64,000 bases of DNA from Poriferisodalis sp965208555. Its GTDB lineage: Bacteria; Actinomycetota; Acidimicrobiia; Acidimicrobiales; Poriferisodalaceae. The DNA lies in contig NZ_OZ242342.1 in the NCBI RefSeq assembly GCF_965208555.1, positions 2,542,001 to 2,606,000 on the forward strand. Direction: 5' to 3'. Positions 52,326 to 61,336 of this stretch are shown here, in pieces. The notes under the pieces are model-generated. The model was not told the DNA's origin, did not search any database, and was given only the letters and a program-made list of their open reading frames with translations. A program made the translations under genes and the position numbers. Numbering within the stretch: the first letter of the stretch is position 1; every line of letters begins with the position of its first letter.

Positions 52326-53726
52326 ATGCGTTATGTGAGCACGCGGGGCGATGCCCCGGTCCTGGACTTCGGCGACGTCCTGCTTGAGGGCTTGGCGGCT
52401 GACGGCGGGCTGTATGTGCCCGCTGAGCTGCCAGCCATCAGCCAAAGCGACCTGGCCGACTTCGCGAGCCTGCCGTATCACGAGGTGGCGGCGCGGATGC
52501 TGGAACCGTTCGTTGCGCCGTCGCTTCACGTGGACGACCTGGCATCGCTGACCAGAGATGCCTACTCGACCTTCGCCCATCCCGATGTCGTGCCCACCAG
52601 CGAGCTGTCGACTGGCGACCATCTCACCGAGCTGTACTGGGGCCCGACCCTGTCGTTCAAGGACGTGGCCCTGCAGCTGCTCGGCCGTCTGTTCGAGCAC
52701 GAGCTCGCCCGGCGAGGCACGTTCATGACCATCGTGGGTGCTACCTCAGGTGACACCGGTTCAGCCGCCATCGAGGCATGCCGCGATCGGGCGGGCATCG
52801 AATTGGTCATGCTGCACCCCGCCGGCCGGGTCACCGAGATCCAGCGACGGCAGATGACCACGGTGGACAGTCCCAACATCTCGAACGTGGCCATCGACGG
52901 CACGTTTGACGACTGCCAGGACTTGGTGAAGGCGCTGTTCGCGGACCGGCCGTTCCGCGAACGGATGAGGCTCGGTGCCGTGAACAGCATCAACTGGGCC
53001 CGGGTCGCGGCGCAGACCGTCTACTACGCGACGACGGCGGTGAGGCTCGGAGCACCCGCCAACGCGGTGTCGTTTTGCGTGCCGACCGGCAACTTCGGCA
53101 ACGTGCTCGCAGGCGACGTGGCCCGCCGCATGGGCGTGCCGATCGATCGGCTCGTGGTCGCCACGAACCACAACGACATCCTGGCCCGCACCCACCGAAC
53201 CGGCGAGATGGCCATCGCCGAGGTTCGACCCTCCACCAGCCCGGCCATGGACATCCAGGTGTCCAGCAACTTCGAGCGTCTGCTGTTCGAGCTGGGCGGC
53301 CGGCGCGGCGCCGCCCTTGCCGCAGACATGGCCCGCTTTCGTACCGAGGATGCGCTCGCGTTGTCGCCCGATGTGCTGGCGGGATTGCGTGCAGGCTTCG
53401 ACGCCGGCTCGGCGAGCGAGGACGAGGTATCAACCACCATTGCCGCAGTGAACGAGTCCGATGGTCGGCTCATCGATCCCCATACCGCGGTAGCGCTCAC
53501 GGTGGCGCGCAGAGATGCCCCCGCCGGCGGCACGAGCACGCCCATGGCGATCATGTCCACTGCCCACCCGGCCAAGTTCGGCGAAGCCGTGTTCGAGGCC
53601 ACGGGCATCGAACCGGAGCTGCCCCCGGCGCTCGCCGCCCTGGCCGATCGTGACGAGCACCTCACCGCGCTCCCGAACGACCTCGCCACCCTGCGCGACT
53701 TCGTCACCGCCGCAGGGTTGCAGTAG
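52326..53726 (+). CDS. thrC: Threonine synthase
   Basis: Converts O-phosphohomoserine to threonine, PLP-dependent. The 466-residue product has the N-terminal MRYVSTRG and LLEGLAADGGLYVP start of the long-form (E. coli-like) class, the PLP region GPTLSFKDVALQ with the Schiff-base Lys, and the phosphate-binding VGATSGDTGSAAIEA. The GNFGNVLAGDVARRMG loop is also present. It is 23 bases after hom. Homoserine kinase (thrB), which often follows in actinobacteria, is absent; the next gene is the Rho homologue. Confidence 0.95.
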   Translation: MRYVSTRGDAPVLDFGDVLLEGLAADGGLYVPAELPAISQSDLADFASLPYHEVAARMLEPFVAPSLHVDDLASLTRDAYSTFAHPDVVPTSELSTGDHLTELYWGPTLSFKDVALQLLGRLFEHELARRGTFMTIVGATSGDTGSAAIEACRDRAGIELVMLHPAGRVTEIQRRQMTTVDSPNISNVAIDGTFDDCQDLVKALFADRPFRERMRLGAVNSINWARVAAQTVYYATTAVRLGAPANAVSFCVPTGNFGNVLAGDVARRMGVPIDRLVVATNHNDILARTHRTGEMAIAEVRPSTSPAMDIQVSSNFERLLFELGGRRGAALAADMARFRTEDALALSPDVLAGLRAGFDAGSASEDEVSTTIAAVNESDGRLIDPHTAVALTVARRDAPAGGTSTPMAIMSTAHPAKFGEAVFEATGIEPELPPALAALADRDEHLTALPNDLATLRDFVTAAGLQ

Positions 53727-53920
53727 TGGCGCTGGGCGGGCGGCGGTAGCGTCGGCGCTGATCGACGGTTCCCCAGTGCAGCGTGTGCTCAGTGAAGGGC
53801 TCGCCCGTGCGTCATGGGACCGGATCGCTGGGTCGGGCGGCAGCGTCCGGCACAGGCAACGCAAACTCGCTGAGCGGCCCGGTTGGGTTGCGCTCCAAGG
53901 CAAGAGCTTCTGAGGTCGCC

Positions 53921-55354
53921 ATGTCGGACACGCCGGATCGTGCTTTGCTCGAATCCAAGGAGCGCGACGAGCTGCTGCAGATCGCCGCGGCGCTCGGCAT
54001 CGAGGTAGCGCCCCGTGCCCGCAAGGGAACCATCATCAGCGCCATCCTGGGCCCGGACGGTGCCGCGAGCACTGACGAGGAAACGAGCCAGAGCTCCGCT
54101 GCAGCCGAAGCTGCGCCGGAGGCTCCGGCAGTCACCAAGCGCACTCGTACGCCAGCACGGCCGCCGGACGCCGGTGCTGCTGCCGACGACAATGCCGGCG
54201 CGGAGCCGGCGGCTGCTCCGAACGACCCGAGCGGATCGGCCGAACACGGCGCCGAGGTCCAAGAAGCGGCCGGCGGCGACGCCGATTCTGGGGCGTCGAC
54301 ATCCGATGTGCCGGTGGCCGAGGAAGGCAACCGCCGCAGCCGTCGGCGTGGTCGAGGGCGCGACGACACGCAGATCGTCGGCGAGACCGTGCATTGCGAC
54401 GGCTTGCTCGACCTGCGCGACGAGGGCTACGGCTTCCTCCGCACCAACGGTCCGCTGCCGTCGGCCGACGATGTCTACGTCGCAGCGCGGCAGGTGCGCC
54501 AGTACGACCTGCGCCGCGGCGACCGGATCACCGGCGTCAGCCGCCCCGCAGCCCGCAGCGAGCGCAACCCCGCCCTGCTGCGGCTCGACACGCTCAACGG
54601 AGAGCCGCCGCCCGAGCAACCCGAACGAGCGCTGTTCGACGATCTCACGCCGGTGCTTCCCACCGACGCATTGCCGCTGGCCGGCGAGCACGGCGATGGA
54701 GCGCTCGCAGACATCGACCGTCTTGCGCCGATCGGATTGGGTTCTCGCGGCCTGCTGACCACGAGCGGAAGCCGCTCGGCGTCCCCGCTGATCGCCTCCA
54801 TGGCGGCCGCGATCGGCGATCAGCATCCCGACATCCACCTGATCGTCCTGCTCATCTCCGAACGGCCCGAGGACGTCACCGAGATGACCCGCCGGCTCGA
54901 GACATCTGGTGAGGTGCTCGCATCGACATTCGACCGGCCACCCGAGGAACACCTCGCCGTGGCCGAGCTCACGCTGGAGCGCACGAAGCGCATGGCGGAA
55001 GCGGGCGACGATGTGGTCATCCTCTTCGACGGCTTGACGCGGCTCGCCCGTGCCTACGCCGCCAGCGGAAACGGGCGGCATCAGCCCGCAGACGCCGTCG
55101 GTGCGGCCATCACCTCCACGCTGAGATTCTTCGGCGGCGCCCGCAACCTCGAGGACGCGGGTTCCATCACCATGGTGGCGACAGCGCGCACGTCAACGGG
55201 CAACCAGGTGGACGACCTCGCCACGGCGCGGCTGCGTGAGGCGGCCAATCTCGAGATCGCGCTCAGCGAGGGCCTGCCCGCGACTGCCGAGTTGGACGCC
55301 GGCGGAGTCTCCCTCGACGGCGACCGCAGCTTCAGCCTCGGGGATCACCGCTAG
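53921..55354 (+). CDS. Rho transcription termination factor homologue lacking the P-loop
   Basis: A 477-residue Rho homologue at the position rho usually holds. A Rho_N-like helical segment (about residues 10-46) is followed by an Ala/acidic linker (47-145), then the CSD-like RNA-binding domain with RNP1 GYGFLR (169-174) and DVYVAARQVRQYDLRRGD. The ATPase-like domain keeps ISERPEDVTEM, STFDRPP, the Walker B strand VVILFDGLTRLARAY (Asp370) and RFFGGARNLEDAGS. The Walker A site, PPKAGKT in typical Rho, reads SGSRSAS (282-288), without Lys. The Q-loop and the C-terminal region with the arginine finger are degenerate, and the protein ends about 50 residues early. ATP hydrolysis is unlikely. Starts at ATG 53921. 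Confidence 0.85.
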   Translation: MSDTPDRALLESKERDELLQIAAALGIEVAPRARKGTIISAILGPDGAASTDEETSQSSAAAEAAPEAPAVTKRTRTPARPPDAGAAADDNAGAEPAAAPNDPSGSAEHGAEVQEAAGGDADSGASTSDVPVAEEGNRRSRRRGRGRDDTQIVGETVHCDGLLDLRDEGYGFLRTNGPLPSADDVYVAARQVRQYDLRRGDRITGVSRPAARSERNPALLRLDTLNGEPPPEQPERALFDDLTPVLPTDALPLAGEHGDGALADIDRLAPIGLGSRGLLTTSGSRSASPLIASMAAAIGDQHPDIHLIVLLISERPEDVTEMTRRLETSGEVLASTFDRPPEEHLAVAELTLERTKRMAEAGDDVVILFDGLTRLARAYAASGNGRHQPADAVGAAITSTLRFFGGARNLEDAGSITMVATARTSTGNQVDDLATARLREAANLEIALSEGLPATAELDAGGVSLDGDRSFSLGDHR

Positions 55355-55439
55355 AGCACTCTCCAGATGCGATTGCCATACCGGCCACATAGGCTGACCT
55401 GCGGCTGATTTGCCCGAAGCCTTCCATGCAGGGAACACG

Positions 55440-55697
55440 ATGAAGAGCGACATCCACCCCGACTACCGGCCCGTCGTGTTCCGCGACGCCAGTGCCGACT
55501 TTGCTTTCCTGACGCAGTCCACGATCGAGACCAGCGACACGATCGAATGGACGGACGGCAACACCTACCCGCTGGCCAATGTCGAGCTGTCCAGTGCCAG
55601 CCATCCTTTCTTCACCGGCCAGATGAAGATCGTCGACACGGCCGGCCGCGTGGAGCGCTTCGAGCGCCGATACGGCCAGCGGAAGCGGCGAAGCTGA
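55440..55697 (+). CDS. rpmE2: Ribosomal protein L31, type B (zinc-independent)
   Basis: An 85-residue L31. MKSDIHPDYRPVVF and the end AGRVERFERRYG match the type B form. None of the four Cys of the zinc-binding type A form is present (no CSCG or CxxC), so it should not need zinc. Actinobacterial type B L31 is often controlled by the zinc repressor Zur; no Zur-box-like palindrome was recognised in the 85 bases upstream. Here it occupies the rho-prfA locus, where type A is usual. The stop overlaps the next gene. Confidence 0.93.
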   Translation: MKSDIHPDYRPVVFRDASADFAFLTQSTIETSDTIEWTDGNTYPLANVELSSASHPFFTGQMKIVDTAGRVERFERRYGQRKRRS

Positions 55698-56707
55698 CAC
55701 TTGATGCCGACCGCATAAGGGCGCTGCACGCCGCCAAGCTGCGCGCTTTGGCGCGCACCGTGCTCGATGTGGAGTTGACAGAGGTATCAGGCACCGACGA
55801 CGGCGCTCTCGCTGTGGCCGCAGGTGCTGAGCCTGCGGTGGTGTGCCTCGCACAGGAACGCCCCGAGCGGGCGCTCGGCGGCGCGCTTGCGCTGGCGATT
55901 CGCAGCAGGTGCGACATCGTGCATGTCTTCGCCGATGATCACAGCGGCGTGCTGGCGCGTCGGGCAGCCTGCTTCACTCAGCCGCCCTCGGTGTGGCAGA
56001 TCCACGGCGACACGGCCGTGTCTGCAGAACCGCTTCCGCGGCCGACGGAACCGGCGCCGCCACGCGTGCCCGAGCTCGTGGCGCTGCTCGCCAGCGCCGG
56101 CGTCGAGATTGCAGTCGAGCACGGAGTCATCACCGGTGAGGTGGAAGGTCTCGAAGTGGCTCGCATCGTGCCGGCGGCGGCGGCCTGGCAGATCGAGGTC
56201 GGCGTCGGCGCGCACGATCGGGAGGCTTTCGCACTCCTGCACGCCGACGAACCCACCGCCGAGGCCATCCGCCGCGTCGCCGAAGCAGTGCGCACACACC
56301 GTGCTCCCGGCGCATCACCGCATCCGCTCAACCGGATGGGTGCGTCTCGCTGGCTGCGCTCGCTGGTGATGCGCCGCCCGGACCTGGTGGGCGCCGGTCG
56401 CCTGCGAGCTGCTTCGCCGCCGCTCGCGCGCGGTGGGCCCAAGGACCCGTCGCCGGCGGTGGCATACGGCCTGACGCCCGAAGGCCGTCGCCTCGTCGTG
56501 GTGCTGTGCGTCGGCATCGACCTCGACGTGGTGCCGTTCGCCGCAGACGCCCGGCTGTTGCTCGATCCCGATGCCGAGCTGACCGTCGCCCTGCCTCGAC
56601 GGGACGCCCACGAGGTCATCGCAGCAATGGCCGCAAGGCTCGTCGATCCCGCCCAGATCATCGAGATCGACGACGAATGGCGCACGCTTCCCAGTGAGGC
56701 TTCCTGA
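55694..56707 (+). CDS. Hypothetical protein between rpmE and prfA
   Basis: A protein of up to 337 residues that I do not recognise. Its first half (to about residue 120) looks like a compact alpha/beta domain (CDIVHVFADDHSGVLARRAACF), followed by a Pro-rich linker and a second alpha/beta half (VEIAVEHGVITGEVEGLEVARIV). A C-terminal part from about residue 205 contains PLNRMGASRWLRSLV. No catalytic motif stands out. The start is unclear: a CTG at 55694 overlaps the rpmE stop in the genome's usual NTGA style, and the first GTG in frame is at 55760. The intact frame, its codon use and its location between housekeeping genes support a real gene. Confidence 0.68.
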   Translation: MTLDADRIRALHAAKLRALARTVLDVELTEVSGTDDGALAVAAGAEPAVVCLAQERPERALGGALALAIRSRCDIVHVFADDHSGVLARRAACFTQPPSVWQIHGDTAVSAEPLPRPTEPAPPRVPELVALLASAGVEIAVEHGVITGEVEGLEVARIVPAAAAWQIEVGVGAHDREAFALLHADEPTAEAIRRVAEAVRTHRAPGASPHPLNRMGASRWLRSLVMRRPDLVGAGRLRAASPPLARGGPKDPSPAVAYGLTPEGRRLVVVLCVGIDLDVVPFAADARLLLDPDAELTVALPRRDAHEVIAAMAARLVDPAQIIEIDDEWRTLPSEAS

Positions 56708-56739
56708 GGGAGCCAGAACCCCCCAGTTAGCCTGAACGC

Positions 56740-57837
56740 GTGTCGGGTGCGATCGAATCTCTGAGGCTCGACGCGCTCGAAGCCGAGCGGGCCGAGCTCG
56801 AACGGAAGCTGGGCGAGGGGGCTGCCTCCGGCGACCGTTCGCAGTTCGCCGACCTGGGTCGGCGGCTAGCGCGCATCGGCGAGATCATCGACGTGGCTCA
56901 CGAGGCCCGCCAGGCGCTGGCCGATGCCCAAGCCGCCAAGGATCTCCTCGACGCCAGCGACGGCGACGACGCCGCCGAGGCCGCGGAGATGCTCGAGGCA
57001 GCGACCGCGCTGGCAGCAGGACTCGACGAACGATTGAAGGTTCTGCTGCTGCCGCCCGATCCGAACGATGAGCGCGATGTCATCGTGGAGATCCAAGGGG
57101 CCGAGGGCGGCGAGGAAGCCAACATCTGGGCGCGCGATCTCTTCGAGATGTACCGGGCCTACGCGTCGGCGCACTCCGGCTGGTCACTCGAGCTGCTCGG
57201 CAGCCAGGACAGCGACATGGGCGGGTTCACGAACGTGACCTTCGCCGTGCGCGGCCCGAATGTGTGGCGGCTGCTCAAGCACGAGGGCGGACCGCACCGG
57301 GTGCAACGCGTGCCGGTCACCGAGTCGCAGGGCCGCGTCCACACGTCGTCGGCGACGGTGAGCGTGCTGCCCGAAGCCGAGGAGGTCGACATCGAGGTCG
57401 ATCCCAACGACCTCGTCGTCGACACCTTTCGCTCGTCGGGACCCGGCGGCCAGTCGGTGAACACGACCGACTCCGCGGTGCGCATCACCCATCAGCCGAC
57501 CGGGGTCGTGGTGTCGATGCAGGACGAGAAGAGCCAGCTGCAGAACCGGGCCAAGGCCATGCGGGTGCTGCGAGCCCGGCTCCTGCAACTGCAGCAGGAG
57601 GCTCACGCTGCCGAGGTTGCGGCCCACAAGCGAGATCAGGTCCGCGGCGGCGGCCGATCCGAGAAGATCCGCACCTACAACTTCAAGGAGAACCGGGTCA
57701 CCGACCATCGTGTCGGGCTCACGATCTACAAGCTCGATCGGGTGCTCGCCGGCGAGTTGGACGAGATCATCGACGCCCTCGCGAGTGCGGAACGCGCCGA
57801 GCAGCTCGCCGCTGCGGTTGCCGACGGCGGCGGGTGA
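56740..57837 (+). CDS. prfA: Peptide chain release factor 1
   Basis: RF1 reads UAA and UAG stop codons and triggers peptide release. The 365-residue product has a coiled-coil domain 1, the codon-reading tripeptide PVT (192-194), and GPGGQSVN with the catalytic GGQ (236-238, target of PrmC methylation). The domain ends with RTYNFKENRVTDHRV. PxT rather than SPF identifies RF1 and not RF2. Starts at GTG; its stop overlaps a GTG start option for the prmC fusion. Confidence 0.96.
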   Translation: MSGAIESLRLDALEAERAELERKLGEGAASGDRSQFADLGRRLARIGEIIDVAHEARQALADAQAAKDLLDASDGDDAAEAAEMLEAATALAAGLDERLKVLLLPPDPNDERDVIVEIQGAEGGEEANIWARDLFEMYRAYASAHSGWSLELLGSQDSDMGGFTNVTFAVRGPNVWRLLKHEGGPHRVQRVPVTESQGRVHTSSATVSVLPEAEEVDIEVDPNDLVVDTFRSSGPGGQSVNTTDSAVRITHQPTGVVVSMQDEKSQLQNRAKAMRVLRARLLQLQQEAHAAEVAAHKRDQVRGGGRSEKIRTYNFKENRVTDHRVGLTIYKLDRVLAGELDEIIDALASAERAEQLAAAVADGGG

Positions 57838-57866
57838 GCCGGCCGGATCCGGCAGCAGGCTCGATC

Positions 57867-59465
57867 ATGGCCAGCAAGGACGGACTGACGCTGGGCGATC
57901 TGTACCGGGGGCTGCGCGAGCAGTTCGCGGCAGCCAACGTGCCCGATCCCGAGGTGAGCGCGCGCCGCATCGCAGCCGAGGCGAGCGGCACCAGCGCCGC
58001 CGAGGTCGCGCTTGCGCCGCAGACGCCGATGACCGTGCGGATGGTGGCGCACGCCGACGCCATGGCGGCACGGAGGGTCGCGGGCGAGCCGCTGCAGTAC
58101 GTACTCGGCAGCTGGGCATTTCGCGAACTCGACCTGGCGACTGATCGGAGAGCGCTCATCCCGCGTCCCGAGACGGAGGTGGTTGCGGGCATCGTGATCG
58201 ACTGGCTCAACGGCACTGCCCGACACCGTCATCCCGCCGGACTGAGCGTCGCCGATCTCGGCACCGGCTGCGGCGCCATCGCCTTGTCGATTGCGCACGA
58301 GGTTCCCCAAGCCCGGGTGTTCGCCACCGACAAATCGGCCGACGCGCTGGCGCTGGCCGCAGCCAACCTGGCCGGTCTGGGAAACGCGGCGACCCGGGTC
58401 TCGCTGCATCACGGGAACTGGCTCGACGCGCTCGCGGGCGTCAGACCGAGCACCACGCCGGAATCCCGCGAGACAAGTGCTGTCTCGGAGGGTGAGGGCG
58501 ATACCGCCGGGCAGAACATCGCCGCTGCGGTGACGGGACTGCACGGGCGACTCGATGTGATTGTGGCAAACCCGCCTTATGTCGCCGACGGCGATGCCTT
58601 GCCTGCCGAGGTACGCGACTGGGAGCCGCACGAAGCCCTGTACGCGGGGGCCGACGGGCTCGGCGCGCTGCGCACGATTGTGCGTGAGGCCCGCGGCTGG
58701 CTCGCGCCCGGCGGCCTCCTCGTGCTCGAGATCGGTTCAGAACAGGGATACGCAGCCGTTGCTCTGGCCGAGGCCCGTGGCTACGCAGACGTGCGCATCG
58801 AACCCGACCTTGCCGGCCGTGACCGGGTTCTCGTGGCGACCCGCCCACGATCTGAGCCCGACAACGTTGCCATCGGTCAGGCCATCGAACGGCTGCACGA
58901 AGGACACTTCGTGGTGGCACCCACCGACACGCTGTGCGGGATCATGGCCCGCTACGCGGACGCCGATGCCGTGGCCCGTGTGTGCGAGGCCAAGGATCGT
59001 CCCCGCAGCGAGCCGATGCCGATCCTGGTATCAGGAATCTCCCAGGCCGACGAACTGGTGGAGTTCTCGCCGCGAGCGCGGGCGCTCGCCGAGCGCCACT
59101 GGCCGGGAGGGCTCACGCTGGTAGCCAGGCGCAGGGGCGGGCCGGATCCACTGCACGGCCGCGAGACCCTGGGTGTGCGGGCGCCGGCGGTGGGCTGGCT
59201 GCGCTGGCTTATCGATGAGACAGGACCGGTCACCGGCACCAGTGCCAACCGCCACGGCGTCGAGACCCCGGCCGGAGCTGACGACGCTGCAGCGAGCCTC
59301 GCGGTGCTGCCCGTCGCCGGAGCCGTGATCGCGGGAGCCGCGCCCGGAGGCGTCGCATCGACGGTGGTGGATGTGACCGGCGACCAGCCCGTCGTGCTGC
59401 GCGAGGGAGCGATTGGAGCCGACTCGCTCGGATTTCCCGATTTTCCCGCTGAATCTGGTACCTGA
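57867..59465 (+). CDS. prmC: Fusion of PrmC (RF glutamine methyltransferase) and TsaC/Sua5 (threonylcarbamoyl-AMP synthase)
   Basis: A 532-residue two-domain protein with no stop between the parts. Residues 1 to about 335 are PrmC (HemK), which methylates the Gln of GGQ in release factors. This part has the helical N-domain, the SAM-binding VADLGTGCGAIALSIA and the catalytic VANPPYV (Asn235), plus an unusual insertion of about 30 residues before it. From about 340 the Sua5/YrdC domain makes threonylcarbamoyl-AMP for t6A in tRNA. It has VVAPTDTLCG (Pro352), CEAKDRPRSEPMPILV, ERHWPGGLTLVARR and GTSANRHG. The two genes are commonly neighbours; here they are joined. GTG at 57834 is an alternative start. 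Confidence 0.93.
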   Translation: MASKDGLTLGDLYRGLREQFAAANVPDPEVSARRIAAEASGTSAAEVALAPQTPMTVRMVAHADAMAARRVAGEPLQYVLGSWAFRELDLATDRRALIPRPETEVVAGIVIDWLNGTARHRHPAGLSVADLGTGCGAIALSIAHEVPQARVFATDKSADALALAAANLAGLGNAATRVSLHHGNWLDALAGVRPSTTPESRETSAVSEGEGDTAGQNIAAAVTGLHGRLDVIVANPPYVADGDALPAEVRDWEPHEALYAGADGLGALRTIVREARGWLAPGGLLVLEIGSEQGYAAVALAEARGYADVRIEPDLAGRDRVLVATRPRSEPDNVAIGQAIERLHEGHFVVAPTDTLCGIMARYADADAVARVCEAKDRPRSEPMPILVSGISQADELVEFSPRARALAERHWPGGLTLVARRRGGPDPLHGRETLGVRAPAVGWLRWLIDETGPVTGTSANRHGVETPAGADDAAASLAVLPVAGAVIAGAAPGGVASTVVDVTGDQPVVLREGAIGADSLGFPDFPAESGT

Positions 59466-59494
59466 GCGGCGGCGACCGCTGCGAGACTGACGTC

Positions 59495-59968
59495 GTGGCC
59501 CAGGGAAGTTCCTCTACCCCGAACGAAGCCGTCATCGCGCTCGCGGCAGACCATGCCGGCTGGGAGCTGAAAGATCGCTTGGCACAGCACCTCCGCGACG
59601 GCGGCTACGACGTCGTCGATCTGGGCACGAGCGGCCCCGAATCGGTCGACTACCCCGATTTCGGGGAAGCCGTCGGCAACGCAGTGGCGAGCCGCACCGC
59701 AGACCTGGGCGTGGCCGTCTGCGGCAGCGGCATCGGCATCGCGATGGCCGCGGGCAAGGTGGCCGGCATCCGTGCGGCGACGGTGCACGACGAGACTTCG
59801 GCCCGGCTGGCCCGCGAGCACAACGACGCCAACGTGATCTGTCTCGGCGCCCGCCTCGTCGATCACCGTGAGGCCGTGGCCGCACTCGACGCGTACCTCA
59901 CGGCGTCGTTCGAAGGCGGACGCCATCAGCGACGGGTGGACAAGATCGACGCACTCGGCCGACGCTGA
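59495..59968 (+). CDS. rpiB: Ribose-5-phosphate isomerase B
   Basis: Interconverts ribose-5-phosphate and ribulose-5-phosphate. The 157-residue product contains ALAADHAGWELKD, LGTSGPESVDYPDFG, VAVCGSGIGIAMAAGKVAGIRAA (in part) and HNDANVICLGARL, with the active-site Cys in CGSGIG. GTG start at 59495. It lies between prmC-tsaC and glyA, the usual order in actinobacteria. Confidence 0.94.
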   Translation: MAQGSSSTPNEAVIALAADHAGWELKDRLAQHLRDGGYDVVDLGTSGPESVDYPDFGEAVGNAVASRTADLGVAVCGSGIGIAMAAGKVAGIRAATVHDETSARLAREHNDANVICLGARLVDHREAVAALDAYLTASFEGGRHQRRVDKIDALGRR

Positions 59969-60049
59969 GATTGCCTCGGTATCCGTATCCGAGAGCGCAC
60001 TCCCGAATACCGCACACAGCCAACGGGCACCGCAAGGAGACACAGCCTG

Positions 60050-61327
60050 ATGACCCGAATGCACCCAACAGCGGCGAGCTGGGCACCGCTCGGCGATCCC
60101 GAGATCGACGCCGTGCTGTCGGCCGAGCTCGAACGCCAGATGACGACTATCCAGCTCATCGCTTCGGAGAACTTCGCCTCACCGGCGGTCATGGCAGCGA
60201 CGGGCAGCGTGCTCACCAACAAGTACAGCGAGGGCTACCCGCGCCGCCGCTACTACGGCGGCAACGCCAATGCCGACACCGCCGAGCAGCTCGCCATCGA
60301 CCGGGTGAAGGCGCTGTTCGGCGCCGAGCACGCGAACGTGCAGCCCCACTCCGGATCGCAGGCCAACGCTGCGGTGTACCTCGCACTGCTCGACATCGGC
60401 GACACGGTGATGGGCATGAGCCTGGACCACGGCGGTCACCTCACCCACGGGTCGCCGGTGAACGCGAGCGGCAAGCTCTACAACTTCGTCAGCTACGGCC
60501 TGACGCACAGCGACGAACGCATCGACTACGAGGCCATGGCCGAGCTGGCCCGTAAACACCGGCCCAAGCTGATCGTGGCGGGTGCCACGGCATATCCCCG
60601 CCGCATCGACCCGGCGCCGTTCCGCGAGATCTGCGACGAGATCGGCGCGGTGTTCATGTTCGACGCAGCGCACATCGCAGGGCTCATCGTGGGCGGCGTG
60701 CACCCGAACCCGGTCCCGTTCGCCGACATCGTCACGTTCACCACGCACAAGACCATGCGCGGGCCACGCGGCGGCGCGATCCTGTGCACCCAGGACTACG
60801 CCAAGCGCATCGACTCGGCCGTGTTCCCCGGCAGCCAGGGCGGGCCGCTCGATCACGCAGTTGCGGCCAAGGCGGTGGGGTTCGCCGAAGCGGCACGCCC
60901 CACCTTCGCCGCCTACCAGGCGCGCATCGTCGAGAACGCGGCCGCGTTGGCGGATGCGCTCGGCACGCACGGTTTCCGGCTGGTGTCGGGCGGCACCGAC
61001 AACCACCTGCTGCTGATCGACCTGCGCACCTTCGACGCTGACCTGACGGGCAAGGTGGCACAAGAAGCACTCGACGCCGCCGGCATCACGCTGAACCGCA
61101 ATGCCATCCCCGATGACCCCCGTTCGCCCTTTGTGACCAGCGGCCTGCGGATGGGAACGCCGTCGGTCACCACCCAGGGCATGGGGCCGGACGAGATGGC
61201 GAAGATTGCCGAATTCACCGCACGAGTGCTGCGCACCCCTGACGACGACGCCGTCATGGCCCAAGTGCGCGCCGAAGTCGCCGAGCTCTGCGCTGCCTAC
61301 CCGCCTTACGAACGCCGACGCTCGTAG
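60050..61327 (+). CDS. glyA: Serine hydroxymethyltransferase
   Basis: Converts serine and tetrahydrofolate to glycine and methylene-tetrahydrofolate; PLP enzyme of one-carbon metabolism. The 425-residue product has IQLIASENFASPAVMAATGS, NKYSEGYPRRRYYGGN, and FTTHKTMRGPRGG with the PLP Lys234. The ATG at 60050 has AAGGAG ten bases upstream (GCAAGGAGACACAGCCTG), one of the best ribosome sites in the window. The 81-base leader has no recognised riboswitch. Confidence 0.96.
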   Translation: MTRMHPTAASWAPLGDPEIDAVLSAELERQMTTIQLIASENFASPAVMAATGSVLTNKYSEGYPRRRYYGGNANADTAEQLAIDRVKALFGAEHANVQPHSGSQANAAVYLALLDIGDTVMGMSLDHGGHLTHGSPVNASGKLYNFVSYGLTHSDERIDYEAMAELARKHRPKLIVAGATAYPRRIDPAPFREICDEIGAVFMFDAAHIAGLIVGGVHPNPVPFADIVTFTTHKTMRGPRGGAILCTQDYAKRIDSAVFPGSQGGPLDHAVAAKAVGFAEAARPTFAAYQARIVENAAALADALGTHGFRLVSGGTDNHLLLIDLRTFDADLTGKVAQEALDAAGITLNRNAIPDDPRSPFVTSGLRMGTPSVTTQGMGPDEMAKIAEFTARVLRTPDDDAVMAQVRAEVAELCAAYPPYERRRS

Positions 61328-61336
61328 CCTGTGCCC

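Noticed and set aside
54740..54790. Frameshift as the cause of the altered Walker A in the Rho homologue
   Set aside because: Sequence on both sides aligns with Rho in the same frame and with the expected spacing, so the motif is substituted rather than shifted out of frame.
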